Source of the DNA: Magnaporthiopsis rhizophila
Lineage: Eukaryota; Ascomycota; Sordariomycetes; Magnaporthales; Magnaporthaceae
Reading direction: 5' to 3'
DNA length: 64,000 nt
NCBI GenBank assembly: GCA_003049465.1
Contig: PYSS01000009.1
Coordinates: forward strand, 124,001-188,000
A program made the position numbers and the translations under genes. Within the stretch, counting starts at the first letter, position 1. The number at the start of each line of letters is the position of its first letter. Of this stretch, positions 23,461-36,600 are shown piece after piece. The notes below the pieces were generated by a model. The model searched no databases and was not told the origin of the DNA. It was given only the letters and a program-made list of their open reading frames with translations.

Positions 23461-24951
23461 GGGGAAAAAAAAAAAAAAAAAAAAAGCGGCTCGTTTTGTT
23501 ACTGAGCGACGGTTGTTTTGTAAAAGACGGGCATGTTGACGGACGTTTCGCTTCATTCACTGTATAGATTGCACTTGATGTATTAGCATCGGTTTAAATA
23601 TTACGACTTTATGATCTGGGCTATCCGTCTGCCCTCAGCTCGAACACAAGCTCAGCGACTTCTTCCTGTCTCCGACCTCCTTACATTAGGCCCAGCGCTC
23701 GTCCTTTGCGTCGGTGGGCGAAACCCGAAACGCAATACCGACCACCCCCGTCACCATTGTTGCAATATCTTGAGGATGGCCTGATCTGCACCTGCGCCCG
23801 CCGGCAGCTTCCCGTCCTCATCGAGGCCCCGGCCTTTGGGGCCGCACACGAGCCGTGTTCACTCTGGTGTTGGGAAGCCGGAGTCCGCCGGCGACCCCAC
23901 GGCGACTCGGGTCTTGGTAATGATCTCACGGCCTCGTCCCGCCGCAGGGGGGAGCGACATCTTGCCAGAGTCGTCTCGGCCATCGATGTTTCGCTCCCGC
24001 TGCTCTTGGAGACACAGGACCAGGCCGATATCTCCACCGTCCGCAGCAGCCAATCAGGGGGTGTCTGTCCTGCGCCTTCCCCAAATTGACAACCATCTCG
24101 GTGTCGCCACCAGGTCTATCATCTCCACTTCTTCACGTCGACGGGCTTTGTCGGGCGGGGAGTGCGCCGTAGCCCTCCATGGTCAACTCGACAAGGCGCC
24201 ACAGCCCCCGGTCGTCCATGCTCCAGCTCCCTCCAGAACGATTCGCACAAGCTTTGTTTCCCCCCGAGTGCCACGGGCGATATGCAGAGCCGTCATTCTC
24301 CATGCCTGCATGCGGGGGATGTCGACGGGTTGCCGTGCGAGGACGGGGGAAGGCCGGGGTTCCGGGCAAGAAGCTCGAAAGAGTATTTTCTTCAGCTGCA
24401 ATCTTTGCACGGCCTGGGCGTCGACAAGATCCCAACGTCGCTATAGGACGGCAGACCGACTCGAGGAGCCGACGTCGCAACTCTACTATGGGGAGCTGGT
24501 CCGGTCATGCCCACTTGGCCGCGTACTTTTGTCATCTCTGAAAATGTCCATTTGAGCTTGCTTGCTTCGTCAACGGCCGTGGTTGGGGACCGGGTACGCG
24601 CCCCAGCCGCGGCCGGATGCTATATTCCTCGCAAGGCGGGGGAGGCGCTGCTTCCAGGCAAACGGACTGTCCGCGCGCGTACAGGTCGACCGGCATCCCG
24701 TACGTGCACGAAATCATTCGCCGCAAGGCAATGGCGGACGTCGAGGGAACGAGGGCTTTTTTACGGCGCTGGGCACTGATCTGATTGGGGTATTGTGAGT
24801 TATAACCTTGGCTTTGTGTCCGTGCATCGCTGTTCGTGTTCTTGTAACATTACATATTACGGCCTGATTACCCTAATTATGTATATATGTATATATGCCC
24901 CCCGATCATGACACGACGAGGATCCGCCATGGCTAAAAAAAATCACCATCT
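23461..24951. other. intergenic region with an A21 tract
   Basis: A run of 21 adenines (23465-23485) begins four bases after the RGS-LOV stop codon. The rest, about 1.4 kb between two convergent genes, contains no supported gene; a 239-codon plus-strand frame is Ser/Arg-rich and has no domain-like sequence. Confidence 0.45.
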
Positions 24952-27441
24952 CTAGAACCTAGCCGCCGTAGGGCTGCCGTCGAGCCCAGAGTACGGGCTC
25001 AGACTAGGCGGCACGTCGTCGTGCCGGGTGCCCCAGGCGCTCTCGGTCGGGCCAAGAGTCAGGACGAGCTCCTTGCCGTCGGTGAAGAAGCTGTGGTCGA
25101 GCCAGTTCTTGCTGTACGGCTTCCCGTCCAGCGTCGCGCTCTGGATGAAGATGTTCTTGTACGCGACGTCAAAGTTGACGGTCCGGATCCGCGCCACCTT
25201 GCCCGTCGCGGGGCTGGTCACGTTGGCCGAGGGGAAGAAGGGCGGCGTGATAAAGTACACGTTCTGGCCCGGGTTCGGGAACAGGCCCAGCATGGAGAAG
25301 GCGAGGAAGGAGCCCATGGCGCCGCTGTCGTCGTTGCCCGGCAGGCCGTCGGGTTTGGCCTCGAACGAGCCCGGGGTGTAAAAGTGCGAGCGCCTGGCCG
25401 ACAGCGCCGGCTTGCCGGCGTAGTGGTACTGGAACACGGTCAAAAAGGACGGCTCGTTACCGATGTTGGAGATGTTCCTGTCGTGCATGTAGTCGAGCCG
25501 CCGCGCGAACTCGTCGGGCCCGCCGTACAGCGTCATGAGCCGGGCCTGGTCGTGCGGCACAAAGTAGCCGTACTCCCACAGGCTGCTCTCGAACGTCTCC
25601 CGGCCCGTGTTCTGCAGCGAGCAGACGCCGACGTTGTCGAGACGGCTGCAGTTGAGCGGGTCCTGGTACGCCCACGTCGTGTTCAGGTACCTCGGCTGGA
25701 AGAACCCCGTGAAGCCTGTGGGCGTGCCGTCGAAGAGGTTCGAGGCCTGGTCGGCCCGGAACAGGTTGACCCAGTTGCCGCTCGAGGCCGTGTACTTCTC
25801 CTTGTCGGCCTGCTTGCCGAGCTTGCCGGCCATCTGGGAAATGCAGAAATCGTTGTAGCTGTACTCGAGCGTGCGTGAGACGCTGCGCGTCATGGTGCCG
25901 AAGCCTTTGTAGTCAAAGTCCTGCACGGGGATGTAGCCCAGCGCCTTCCAGCTGTCGAGTCCGCCGCGGCCTTCGACGGACCAGTTGAACGGCTCGACTT
26001 CGGCGTCCTTCACCACGGCCTCGTACCCCTTGTTCCAGTCGACGCCCTCGGCAATGCCCTTCAGGAACGCGTCGGCCAGCACGTTGTCGGCATTGGACCC
26101 GCCCTGGGTGTAGCCCTTGCACAGGCTCATGCGGCAATCGGGCAGCCAGCCGAGATGGGAGTACGTGTCGATCAGCGAGCGCACCATCTGCGCAACGGCG
26201 GACGGGTCCAGCACGACCAGGAACGGGATCTGGGAGCGGAACGAGTCCCAGAGGCAGTAGAAGGAGTCAAAGTACGGCTCGCTGCTGGACCAGAGAGGGT
26301 TCTCGCCCGTGTAGTTCTGCGGGTTGATCATGGTGCGGTAGATGCCGCTGTAAAACATCTGGACGAGGGACCGGTCCACGCCGGTGGCGTCGATCCGGAT
26401 AGGCGCCAGTTTCTCGCGCCACACCGCCGTCGCCGCGTCCTGGACCTTGGCGAAGTCGAAGTCTGGTATCTCACGCTCGGCGTTGCGGCACGCCTGCTCG
26501 ACGCTGATGAAGCTGTTCGCCGTGCGCGCCAGGATCGGATTGTCCGCCGACTTGAAGCGGATAAACGCCCCTCCCGGCAGCGGGTAGCCGTTGATGCTGC
26601 GCGAGATGGTGAGCTTCTTAATGCTCGCGTTGGCCCTGCTGTTGACAAAGATGCCGTTGTCCAGGATCTGGGCGCCCTTGAAGTCGGTGCAGAAATGGAG
26701 GACGTAGTTGCCCTGGCCAAAGCTGGGAAGGAATCTCGCTGAGGAACTTTTTGTAAGTAATTTTTTTTGTAGAAGACCAACGTCCCAAGTATCGGCAGGT
26801 TGTCATAAAAACATACCACTTCCCGTGATCCGCCCGCTGGACCCGTCCACGGTGACGGAGCCATTGTCCTGGCGCGAGTCGGAAAGATCGGTCAGGTCCT
26901 GCAGGATCAGCGGCTGCGACGGCTTCCCATCGATGGCCGTGGCAGGGAACTGGAAGCGATAGAGGGACGCCCGCGCCGTGGCCGTCATATCGGCCTTGAT
27001 GCCGTTGGTCAGCTGGAGGCCGAAGTACCCGGGCAGCGCGCTGATCGACTTGTTATCGAAGGCTCCAAAGCGGACGCGGCTCTTCTTGGGGAAGTCGCAA
27101 CGGTTGACGTCGCCGTCCGGGCAGCCGGCGTAGGGGAACATGGCAAAGTTGCCGAGCGAGGGACTGCCGCCAGTGCCCGAGTCGTGCATGGAGCTGAAGC
27201 CCGTCACGAAGGCGTTCGGGTCCTGGGCGAACCCGCCCTGGTTGGAGCTCGAGTTGGTGTCGGCAACGGCCTTGGCCATGCCGTAGGGCACGCAGGCGCC
27301 TGGGAAGACGTTGCCGCCGTTGGCGGAGCCGATCAGGGGGTCGACAAATTGGATGGGATCAACCTCCAGCGCTGTCTGGGCGTCCACCGACACTGCGGCC
27401 AGAAAGAGCCCGCCGAGGGCAACCAGCGATGCAGACACCAT
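24952..27441 (-). CDS. secreted GH92 alpha-1,2-mannosidase
   Basis: Two exons: 27441-26817 and 26738-24952; 803 aa. ATG at 27441 is chosen; the frame upstream opens with GTG. The signal peptide is about residues 1-22 (MVSASLVALGGLFLAAVSVDA). The GH92 N-terminal beta-sandwich starts with VDPLIGSANGGNVFPGACVP and the alpha/alpha barrel follows. The conserved GNDDSGAMGSF loop near residue 675 carries the acidic residues of the calcium-assisted inverting mechanism, and WSVEGRGG is present. Length fits the family. The enzyme trims mannose from N-glycans or fungal mannan outside the cell. Several N-glycosylation sequons are visible. Confidence 0.93.
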
Positions 27442-28579
27442 GGATGACACGGCTGGACGACCAACCCTACTACACTAGGGGACAAGGAGACGGCAGGGCA
27501 GAGAGCAGGAGCCAGCATTCGCCTAGAAATATCTGGCCGGCGAAGGGGGCTCGACTCTGGCTGTAGAGACAGGCACCGAGGGTTGCTCTGGGCGCCCTGG
27601 TGGGAAAAATGCCCGAGATTATATATGTCACCACACGACCCAGGAAAGCCCAAGGCAGGGCGAGTTGCGGTCAACAAGTCCCGCCGTCGCATCGCAATCA
27701 AACACTGCAAAGGACGAAAAGAAGACGAAAAGCTTCAAGATGGTGTTTCCGGCTCTTGATTCGCCCACTTCCGCCTCTCCTCATTGAGTTTTTGCCTGCA
27801 GTGGTACCCTTCGCGCGTCGAAAGATTGGCCTGGCGCAGCACTTGGGCAGGGGTTAGATGAGGGAACCCCGCGCGGAGTAATGCTTCCACCCGCCGCCAT
27901 CCGATGCTTGACTGGCAACTGTCGTTAAGGTTCAGGAGATAGGGTCGCATTGGCTTTCGCTTTCGGGTAATCGAGTGCGGGCTCCGGCATCTAGGCGTGC
28001 CCGTCGGAAGAATATTCGGGAAGAACAATGACTGGTTGGACCTGATCAGCAGCCGCATGTGACCGTGCATCGGCGCGGTCGGGAGCGGCGTAGTGCAATA
28101 CGGATACGACAATAGCATTGGTGCAGAGCAAGAGCGCGGCATGCGAGTGTGTTAGGGCTGCAATGACGTGCTTCCGCCTGCTTGTCCGGGTGTGGGTGGA
28201 AAGCGAAGAAGAGATAGGCGCGGTGACGCAGGTTGTATGACCGGGGTGCCTGGATTAGGCAGGAGTGTGAACAACGAGGTGAGGTGCTATGCAGGAAAAT
28301 GAGGACCAGAGCGGGGAAACAGCTGCCGAGGACAGGGGCAAGCAGGTAAACGGGGGATTGCTGCCTTAGGTTTTGTTTACACCCTCCAGGATCACAAAAC
28401 GTTCGATCTGGGAGAACTCAAAATCTGGTATCGCAAGGAAAAACTTATTCCAATATGGGAAGTGTTCGGGTGGAAAGCGGGAGATCTTACGTGTATGATA
28501 CCGGAAGATTGGAGTGCGATTAGAAAGGAAAAATATCAAATAAAAACATGGCTTCGTTTCCAAAAATCATGCGTCGTGT
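27442..28579. other. intergenic region, 1.1 kb
   Basis: Promoter of the GH92 gene and 3' flank of EXO5. A minus-strand open frame at 27735-28142 has a fairly protein-like end (about 60 residues rich in Arg, Gln and Leu) but no splice or domain support, so it is not called. Confidence 0.35.
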
Positions 28580-30491
28580 CTAGCCGCGCTTCGGCCGCCT
28601 TCTCCTCTGAACGGCCTCGGTTGCCTTCTTCTTCTCCTTCGCCTCGGCAACGGCCTTGTGGTGCATGTCGGCGAGCCAGCCGCACTCTTCAGAGAACTGG
28701 CAGTACCGGCACTTGTCCGCGTCCTCGATGCTCACGCCCACGGCGTCCCGCTCGCCACGCCACCACTGCATGTGACCCTCCAGCCAGTTGTCCAGCTTTT
28801 CGTTGTCCATGTGGAATCGTCGGTGCTCTATCCAGTTTTCTACGTCCTGCTCCGGGTCGGGGACCTGTTTCTTGCGGTGTTTCTTCCGAAGACCCTTGTC
28901 GATGGGATCTTCAGGCTCCACAGGGGTGGGGAGGGGCTCTTTGCCACGACATCGATACTCAATGGTGACGAAAGGCCCAAGGGTGTCGGATCCGTCAGGG
29001 AATGTTTGCCGGAGCTCTTCTTTGAGCAGGCCTGTAAGCTGGCGGAGAGTACGGTAGCGAAGCTGGCCGCTAGATTCGGTCGACACGTGTCCGGCCGTCC
29101 TGACACCGTCCGTTTCGGAGCCTGGAGATGGTGGCGCTGGACTGGCGTCGTAGAACACCTCGTCGTGCAGGCTACCGATCTCTGCGAGGAAGGTGTCGGA
29201 GAACGGCTCGTCGGGGTCGAGGCCGTACCGCCGGTAGACGTGCAGAAAATCGAGCTTGCCGTCGACCATTTGCGAAAGGAAGCGGTGGTAGAGGAACAGC
29301 TGGATCATGGCTGGGCGCATGTGGCTCATGCTCGGCACCGACCGGCGGGCCCTGGTCTTGACGTCAAAGACCCAGACCTTCTGGCCGCTCTGCGACGCCT
29401 GGCTGTTGCTCCCCTGGCTGCTATAAATCTGCTCCTCAAACTCGGGATCCGGGTTCCCCTCGCTCAGGCCGTCGATGATGCCGTTGACGACGTGGCCGTC
29501 GACCAGGCCCCAGATCTCGAGCTCACGGGTCAGGCCGGTGTCGCGCAGGGTACGCAGGCCCTGGACTAGGTTCCAGATCTTGAGGCCGAACGCGTCCTCG
29601 CGCGAGAGGATCTCGACGCGGACGGTGGTGTGCACCTCTCGCTCGAGCTGCTCGTGCACGCGTGTGCCGCTCTTCATGGCCGCGGTCCGGGGCTTCCGCC
29701 CGCCCATGCGGAAGAGCGTGAAGGCGTGCTGCTGCTCGCACCACGCGGCCGACGAGAAGTCGGACACGCTAAACGGCTTCCGTGGGTACGTGCGGAACAG
29801 CGCCAGAGGCGACCGCTTCTGCTCCTTCTGAGAGGCGATATGGGTGTCGGCTTCGGGGTCGGGTTCAGCTGCCGACTCGGGCTTGCTGTCCGATGCCGAA
29901 TCGAAGGCGGACAGGGCGACGGTTACTGGAGCATGAGCCTGGGGTGTTAGTTGGCAATTTTGCCCTGTCGATAGATAGAACAAAGATTGTGCCAAGCTTA
30001 CAGTCTGGGTAGCTGACATCCTCACCCACATAGCTCCCTGGAGACACGGGCTCGAGCTCATCGTCCTCAGGGGCCTCCGGGGCCTTCCCCGAGCCCCTAT
30101 AGACAGCACGCCTCGGGTGGACAGGGGTATCCTCGCCATGGCGGTGCGGAGAAAGGCGCCCCAGAGACTCGAGTTCGGACACGCTGTCGTTGTCGGTGAT
30201 TGTCACCGTCCGGGGACTTTTTGGGAAGGCGGCGTTTATGTCGGCTCTCAGGGAATGAGGGTCGGCCGGCGCAGGGTTCGGCAGTCTCGCAATCGGGCGT
30301 CGCAGGGCGGTTTTAACGGTCGAGCTAGAGCCTCCACTTCCCGGAGAGTCCGTGGGGTTCCTCGGCGTGGCGGTGACGTTGGTGGGGGCAAAGGTGGTGT
30401 CGGCAATGGCTGCAAGAAGCTCCTCCTCCTCTTCGAGCGAAAGATCCCACCCGTACTCGTCGCCGTTATTAGCTGCTGAAGCCAAAGCCAT
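28580..30491 (-). CDS. EXO5: exonuclease V (DEM1/EXO5 family), probably mitochondrial or nuclear
   Basis: Two exons, modelled as 30491-30026 and 29964-28580; 616 aa. The N-terminal ~155 residues are acidic and disordered. The nuclease core follows: FSVSDFSSAAWCEQQHAF gives the first Fe-S cysteine, VNGIIDGLSE an acidic metal ligand, and VWVFDVKTR the D-x-K of the PD-(D/E)XK fold. CRYCQFSEEC near the C-terminus gives the other three cluster cysteines. A Lys/Arg tail ends the protein. The family degrades single-stranded DNA in mitochondrial DNA maintenance (yeast) or crosslink repair (human). The intron edge is uncertain: a GTGAGG donor giving 61 nt is preferred over a GTAAGC donor that would leave only 37 nt. 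Confidence 0.88.
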
Positions 30492-31276
30492 GTCGTTCGG
30501 AAGCTAGGGGCATGTCGAGCAAAATGGAAGCTCGGTGCGATGATTCACTGGGCCTTGTGGCGAATGCTGGCTGCATTTGAGGGAACCGAGGCCCTCGGCC
30601 ATTCTGGACTCAGTTTCACCCCGCCCCTGCCAGGCAGCCACAGAGTGATTGTCGCGACAAGTGGCGAGGGGCGCCTCTGGGGTTCTCGCGCTATCACGTG
30701 ACTTAGTGGCGAGATCGCCGCCTAGCCTCAATCAGGATTAGCACCGCTAGCGCGCAGCACTGTGACTCGGGCTTTTTGGATGAAACACGGGTTGCCTAAA
30801 AATATCGACGAATTTAACAGCGATCCAAGACGTTTCCAGGTTAGAGGTCACCTGTCATGTAGATAGAAGCCAATTCTCGCTCGTGTCCTTGGATTTCCAG
30901 GAGAGCTGCGGCCAATGGCGCGCCATATCAAATACTTCTGCCTGCACCTTTGTCACAAACCCCCAGCCACAGCGCCCAACAACGACCCCAGGTTGGCTCC
31001 AGGCGTTCTTTGTTAGCTTAGCGCACTGCCAGCTGGCCTGCCCAGGGTTGAATACGAGGTCGGACACGCCTGGCAAGGCTGCCCGCCAGCCAAGGACACG
31101 AGTCCTGTCAGCCGTCCGAATGGCTGCAGCGTCAATATAAATCTGGCTTCGTCCCCGACGTATTGATCCGAGGGCGGCCTGCTTTGGGGAATTTGCGATT
31201 GACATCGGTAGTTGCGGGCAGACAGCATTTGCTCAATTTACATTTTCCATTTAACCACCCCCTTCTCTACTTCGCC
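30492..31276. other. bidirectional promoter, EXO5 and F-box gene 1
   Basis: 785 bases between divergent start codons. A minus-strand ATG frame (30855-31205, 116 codons) exists but has no recognisable domain and overlaps the expected promoter. Confidence 0.4.
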
Positions 31277-31972
31277 ATGGCCGCAGTTTTGCGACGTCCT
31301 CCCGCTCTCCCGCCCACTGAAAAGCGAGACGATGGGGTAGCGTCAAGCTCGTCCGCTCCAGGTCCGGCTCCAGGGGTCCGGGCGCTAAACCTGATGGACC
31401 TTCCGACCGAGATCCACGTCATGATCAGCAAAGAGCTCATCTACCCGGATGCCCTCTCCTTAAAGCACACGTCGCGCCACTTCTACGATCTAGTCTACAC
31501 GGGCGTCCGCCTCAAGGTGGCATGGCTGATGGAGCGTCGAAAGCTGCACCTCGAGTGTCCCAACGACACGCGCTGCGACCTCGGGAGCGACCTGCGGTTT
31601 TGCCGGGGAAGCGTGGCGTAAGTTTGCCTTCATACCGGCGGGCAGTGGAGCCTGACGCCGTCGTGATTTCGTCGTGCTTGGCGTGGGGGCTTACACCTTT
31701 CCCTCACTTGCAGTTTGTTGATGCAGCGGCGCCGCGAGCATATCGAGTGCGACCGCCGTCCAGGCCTGGGCTGCCTAGTGTATGGCACCCGCACTTGCAC
31801 GCACCGGCGCACGCCTGCCGAGCGTCTCCGCCGCTGGATGCGAACCCGACTAACTATCGAGCTGTGGTGGATGCTGCTGGCGGCGATACCGGTGGTATGC
31901 TGTTGGGTCTGGATCGCCGAATTGTCTGGCTATCTCGACTGGGCAGTCGGGGGAACACCCAAGGATATATGA
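31277..31972 (+). CDS. small F-box protein with C-terminal membrane segment
   Basis: Two exons: 31277-31617 and 31714-31972; 199 aa. The frame is open upstream, but ATG at 31277 is the first in good context (GCCATGG). An F-box motif lies at about residues 37-75 (LNLMDLPTEIHVMISKEL). Cys residues follow (CPNDTRC, FCRG, HIECDRRPGLGC), possibly metal-binding. A hydrophobic Trp-rich segment near the C-terminus (WWMLLAAIPVVCCWVWIA) looks like a membrane anchor. F-box proteins select substrates for SCF ubiquitin ligases; a membrane-tied version would act on membrane-proximal targets, which is inference. The GTAAGT donor is strong. Confidence 0.75.
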
Positions 31973-32365
31973 ATGCATCACGCCCAGCGAACGACATTTC
32001 TGGCGCGGGATCGAATCCATAGCGCGTCATGCGGTTTTAGTCGAACACGTGCGATAATAGAATAATGTTTAATTAAATCACCATTAAAAAGATGATGACG
32101 TGAGTTGGAGGGAGTGCAGGTGGCAAACGAAGCAAATGTTTGATGGACCTTGGGTCTAGGCTTTGTTTTCCTGGTCTCCCCGCCCATGGTTGAGAGCTCC
32201 GGACACTTCCACCCATACTCTGGTCAGTTGCCGCCACTCTAGGCACCAACCCACCTCACCTGGCAAGCAAAACAACATTGTACCAACGACCAAAAACAGG
32301 GTTGAGGGGCAGTGCCACTCCCCGAGCCAGGAACGGTCCCAGCACACGACAACCAGCAGCCCAAA

Positions 32366-33180
32366 ATGGCCCGGCGCCGCGAGATCGACCTCAGAATCCC
32401 CCGAGCACCGCTGGTGCCGGCCGAGTTCTCGTGGACGCTGTTCGCCCGGTTCCCGCGCGAGCTGCAGCTCGAGATATTGGAGCGGTGCAACAACAATGAC
32501 CTCGTCTGCCTCTCCGTGACGTGTCACTTCTTCCGGGCCGCCACGCTGCCACTGATCCCCGCCAAGCCGAGCCTGCTGGCGTTCCACTGGAACATGCCCC
32601 GTCGCCTGGACGCAGGCAACCACCGGTCCGTCTACAAGCGGCAGTTCATGCGCATCCGCCGGCAGGAGCCGTGCGACCACGACGTGCAGCAGCCCAGCCG
32701 CAGGCGCGAGTGCCCGCGGCCGGGTTGCATCCACTGCCGCTGCACCACCTGCCCGCTGTACACGCTCCTGGAGTCGTCCATGGGCGCCGGCCGCAAGTTC
32801 TGCTTCACCTGCCGCAAGTTCACCAAGCGGTCCAAGGCGGAGAGCTACCGAGGACGCTGTAAGTGATGACTCTCGTTTTGTCGTTCTGTTCTGCCGTGTC
32901 GGCCCTCGCGGCTAGGTAAACTATCGGCTAACATCGCCGACGCCCGTCAGGCCTGCATGGACGGATCCCCGGCAGGCGACGCCGCACCAACCATGGCTGG
33001 TCGAAGAAGAAGAAGCGCAATACGACGAGCGTGGCCAACGTCGATGGATGGGGCTTTCAATTCGACGTGGCCCGGTTTATAAGGAGAATGCTTCCTCCGC
33101 TGGCGCCGCTCCCTCCTCGCAAGGGCCCGCGGAGAAGCCCGAGGACGCCGGTCCCACGCAAGAGGTGGGATTATGTCTAG
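32366..33180 (+). CDS. small Cys-rich F-box-like protein
   Basis: Two exons: 32366-32858 and 32951-33180; 240 aa. ATG at 32366 chosen because the longer frame opens with GTG. F-box-like helices occur at about residues 24-62 (FARFPRELQLEILERCNNND). A cysteine-rich block follows (CPRPGCIHCRCTTC, then KFCFTCRKF), which suggests a zinc-binding module. Exon 2 adds a strongly basic tail with a KKKKR cluster. It lies 393 bases downstream of the previous F-box gene on the same strand, but the two are not obvious duplicates outside the F-box. Confidence 0.7.
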
Positions 33181-33674
33181 ATGAGAGGCTTCTATTCGGG
33201 GCAAAGGATCTTGGCGAGAAGGGTATCACCGCTGCGCCTGTCAGCACGGCACGTCTAATCTGCCGACTCCCCCCGGAAGAACCCGATCTGGGTTCTCCGC
33301 CTTTGGGACTTGAAGAATGTATGGGCTTCTTGATATGACCCGCTGTGGACCTTTGGAGATTCATCAGCCCTCACTTGTGACTCGTTTGTCACCTGGATGT
33401 GCCATTAGCAAGTTGGTCAGGTTGCATTGTATCCTTGCCTTGCAGATACGGCCATGCGATCTACGATGTACGAATACGGCTATACGACAGCCATGTCCTT
33501 ACCTCTTGATTATCATCTGCATCAGCAGTATTAAAGAATCATGATTGCCGCCTTTTTCTTATTGATGCCATCTTTATAGATCACCCGTGTTCTCGTTGCT
33601 CCAGCTGTCATCGTTTCCCAGATTAATTATTTCCCATTGCGATCACACGTCCTCCCAAACCACAACGGTCAGCG
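33181..33674. other. intergenic region before ABCC gene
   Basis: 494 bases, no supported gene; promoter and leader of the transporter. Confidence 0.4.
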
Positions 33675-36600
33675 ATGTCTCCCTCACCCGGAGACTGCGA
33701 AGACAACGCCTTCGGGCCCTGGGCCGGCCCGGTCTGCCGTGGCGGCTTCGAGTTCACGCTCCTTTTTGAGGAGAGCATATTGACGATTCCCGTGCAAACG
33801 GCGTTTCTGCTCGTCGTGCCTTGGCGCTTATTCCGGCTTCTGAGGAGCGAGCGCAAAACAAGGGATCACTGGCTGCTTGCCCCGAAGCTGGTAAGAATCT
33901 CTGCCAGAGCACACCGATACACTGATATTCGTCCTTGTTCGGCAGCTGACAGCCCGGGTGTGTGCCGAAATCTCGACGCAGATCGCATGCGCCACACTCG
34001 CTGCTCTCAGCGCCGCGCTATGTGCACTCTGGTCCCTCACTCCGAGCAGGGAGTCGCGTGCAGCAATCCCAGCCGCTAGTCTCACCCTCGCAGCGTCGTT
34101 AGGCCTTTTTGTCCTATCATGGCTCGAGCACAGTCGCAACCACCGGCCATCCTTCATCATCTCGGTGTACCTGTTCTTCAGCGTCCTTCTCGAGCTGCCA
34201 CGATGCCGCACGCTATTCATGCTCAGCCCGTCAACGGGGATTGCCTCATCCATCCCAGCACTTCTCGTGACATCGGCCGCGCTACGTGTTCTCCTGTTCG
34301 CGCTAGAATCCTACGAGAAACGTTCCATCCTGCTGCCCCGGTTCCAGGGTCTCAACAGGGAGGTCACGAGCGGCACTCTCAGCCGCGTCCTCTTCTCCTG
34401 GCTGGTGCCGCTGATGCGGCTCGGCTACGGGAGAAACCTCGGCCTGAACGACCTCGACACCCTTGAGACCAAGATGGAGGCGGAAAAACTTGGCAAATCT
34501 TTAGAGGAGAGATGGAACAACGGTAGGAAAACCTCCCAGGCAGCCAGCATTCGAGTAGAGTACAGGCTGACCGACAACCGGTACCTCGCCTTCTTCTAGT
34601 TCCTGACAAAACGGCCGCTGGTGTACTCTTCACTACTTGGCACGGCGTCTTTGCCCGGCCCATGCTGGCTGCCGTTCCTCCCAAGTTGTTTCTGATTGGG
34701 TTTACCTACGCTCAGCCATTCCTCATCACTGCCGCCATCGACCTGGCCTACAAGCCGCGGACTGAGCAGTATGACAACGCGGGGTGGGGTTTGGTGGGTG
34801 CGTACGCCATCGTCTTTGCCGGAATGGCTGTAAGTTTTTCTCCGCGTTTTCAACCCTTCCAACTCCCGACTTTTCTTCTCCAGTCGTCACATAATCCTCA
34901 CCCTCTAATCACCCTTATAACCCGCGTACAGATATCCACAGGCCAGTACGAGCGGAGCATCGCCCGCGCCGAGACTATGATGCGCGGCAGCCTGTCCGCC
35001 CTCGTCTACGCCAAGGCGACGCGCCTGGACCTGCTGACCTCCCCCTCCGTCAGCGGTGCCGGCTCGCTGACGCTAGTAGCGACCGACACGGCGCAGGCAG
35101 CAGCGGGAGCGCGCCAGCTGCACGAGCTGTGGGCGGGCGTCCTCGAGATCGGCGTTGGCACGTACCTGCTGGCCCGCGAGCTGGGCGGCGCCGCCTGCGC
35201 CGTGCCCGTCGGCCTGGCGCTCCTGGTCCTGGTCGGCATCGGCTTCCTCGGCGTCGGTATCGGGCGCGCCCAGGCGGAGTGGATCAAGGCGTCGCAGGAC
35301 CGCGTCAGCGCCACGGCGAAGACGCTTGGGGGCGTCAAGTGGCTGCGCGTGTCGGGGCTTAATGACGTTGCGTTTGGGATGCTGGCCCGGCTGCGGACTT
35401 TGGAGCTGGGGGCGTCGATGCGGTTTAGGGTCTTGATGGGCCTTTCGCTTGTCATACGTCAGTTTTGACTTCCCTCTCTGATGCCCTTCTGCGGCTCTCT
35501 ATTCTGGTCACAGCCGTTGGCTAACATACGACATCAAACTCCTATAGTAATCGCTGCCCCCATCATCTCCCCGATCCTGGCCTTTGGCATCTTTGCAGGC
35601 CTCGCCGCTCGCGGTGACGGCGGGACACTGGACGTCGCGACCGCCTTCACCTCCAAGTCCCTGCTGGTCCTCATCAGCACACCACTCTCCAGCATCATCA
35701 TTGCTGCCCCGATCCTCGCCGGCTCCGTCACCTCGTTCGGGCGCATCCAGGATTTTCTCAACGGAAAGGAGAGAGAGGATAAGCGGCTGAATGCCGGCCT
35801 GCAGGCCGATGTCGACGCCCCGCCTTCCTCTTCGGTGGAACACAGCGTTGCTGGCAACAACAATGGCCTCGCCTCGGATCCGCTGCCACCGGAGATAATC
35901 GCCTCCGTCCGGGGGAGGTTCTCGTGGAAAGAAGACTTCAGCCCTCTCATCAACATCGACCCGGAATGGCAAATACGGAGAGGCGCTTTCACCCTCCTTT
36001 TCGGGCCCGTCGGTTGTGGGAAGACGACACTCCTCAGAGCCTTGCTGGGAGAGCTGTCCGCATTCGAAGGGCAAATACGCACCTCCTTCGTCTCGGGCGT
36101 GGCCTACTGCAGCCAGTCGGCCTGGATCCCCAACGAGACCGTGCGACGGGTCGTTACGGGCGGCAGCACCAGCACCGACGATGACGATGACGAGTTCGAT
36201 GAGGCCTGGTATCGTGCAGTCATACACGCATGCGCCCTTGAGCCTGATATCGGTGCCTGGCCTGATGGAGAGGATACCGTCGCCGGGACGATGGGGATAT
36301 CCATGAGCGGGGGCCAAAAGCACCGTTTGGTGAGCTAGGTTGCCCACCGCTTCGGACGCAAAACTGTCAGGGAGGCTAACCAGAGGCGCTTTCCAGGCCA
36401 TCGCTCGTGCTGTATACGCAAAGAAGGAGTTCGTTGTGCTTGACGACGTCTTTGGCGGTCTTGACGCAGCCACTGCCGATCTCGTCTTTGATAACCTCTT
36501 TGGAGAGCAGGGTTTGTTGAGGAGAGCAAACGCCACGATTGTTCTGGCGTCTTCCGATAGTAAGTTCACAAATTGCTGGTTTCTTGCGCCCACCCCGATA

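Noticed and set aside
27735..28142. 135-codon minus-strand frame with a protein-like end
   Set aside because: No recognisable domain or downstream exon; may be chance.
24952..30491. GH92, EXO5 and neighbours as a metabolic gene cluster
   Set aside because: No synthase, pathway regulator or shared function; housekeeping genes are mixed in.
30855..31205. 116-codon ATG frame on the minus strand in the EXO5/F-box promoter
   Set aside because: Composition is plausible, but there is no domain or splice support and it fills a divergent promoter.
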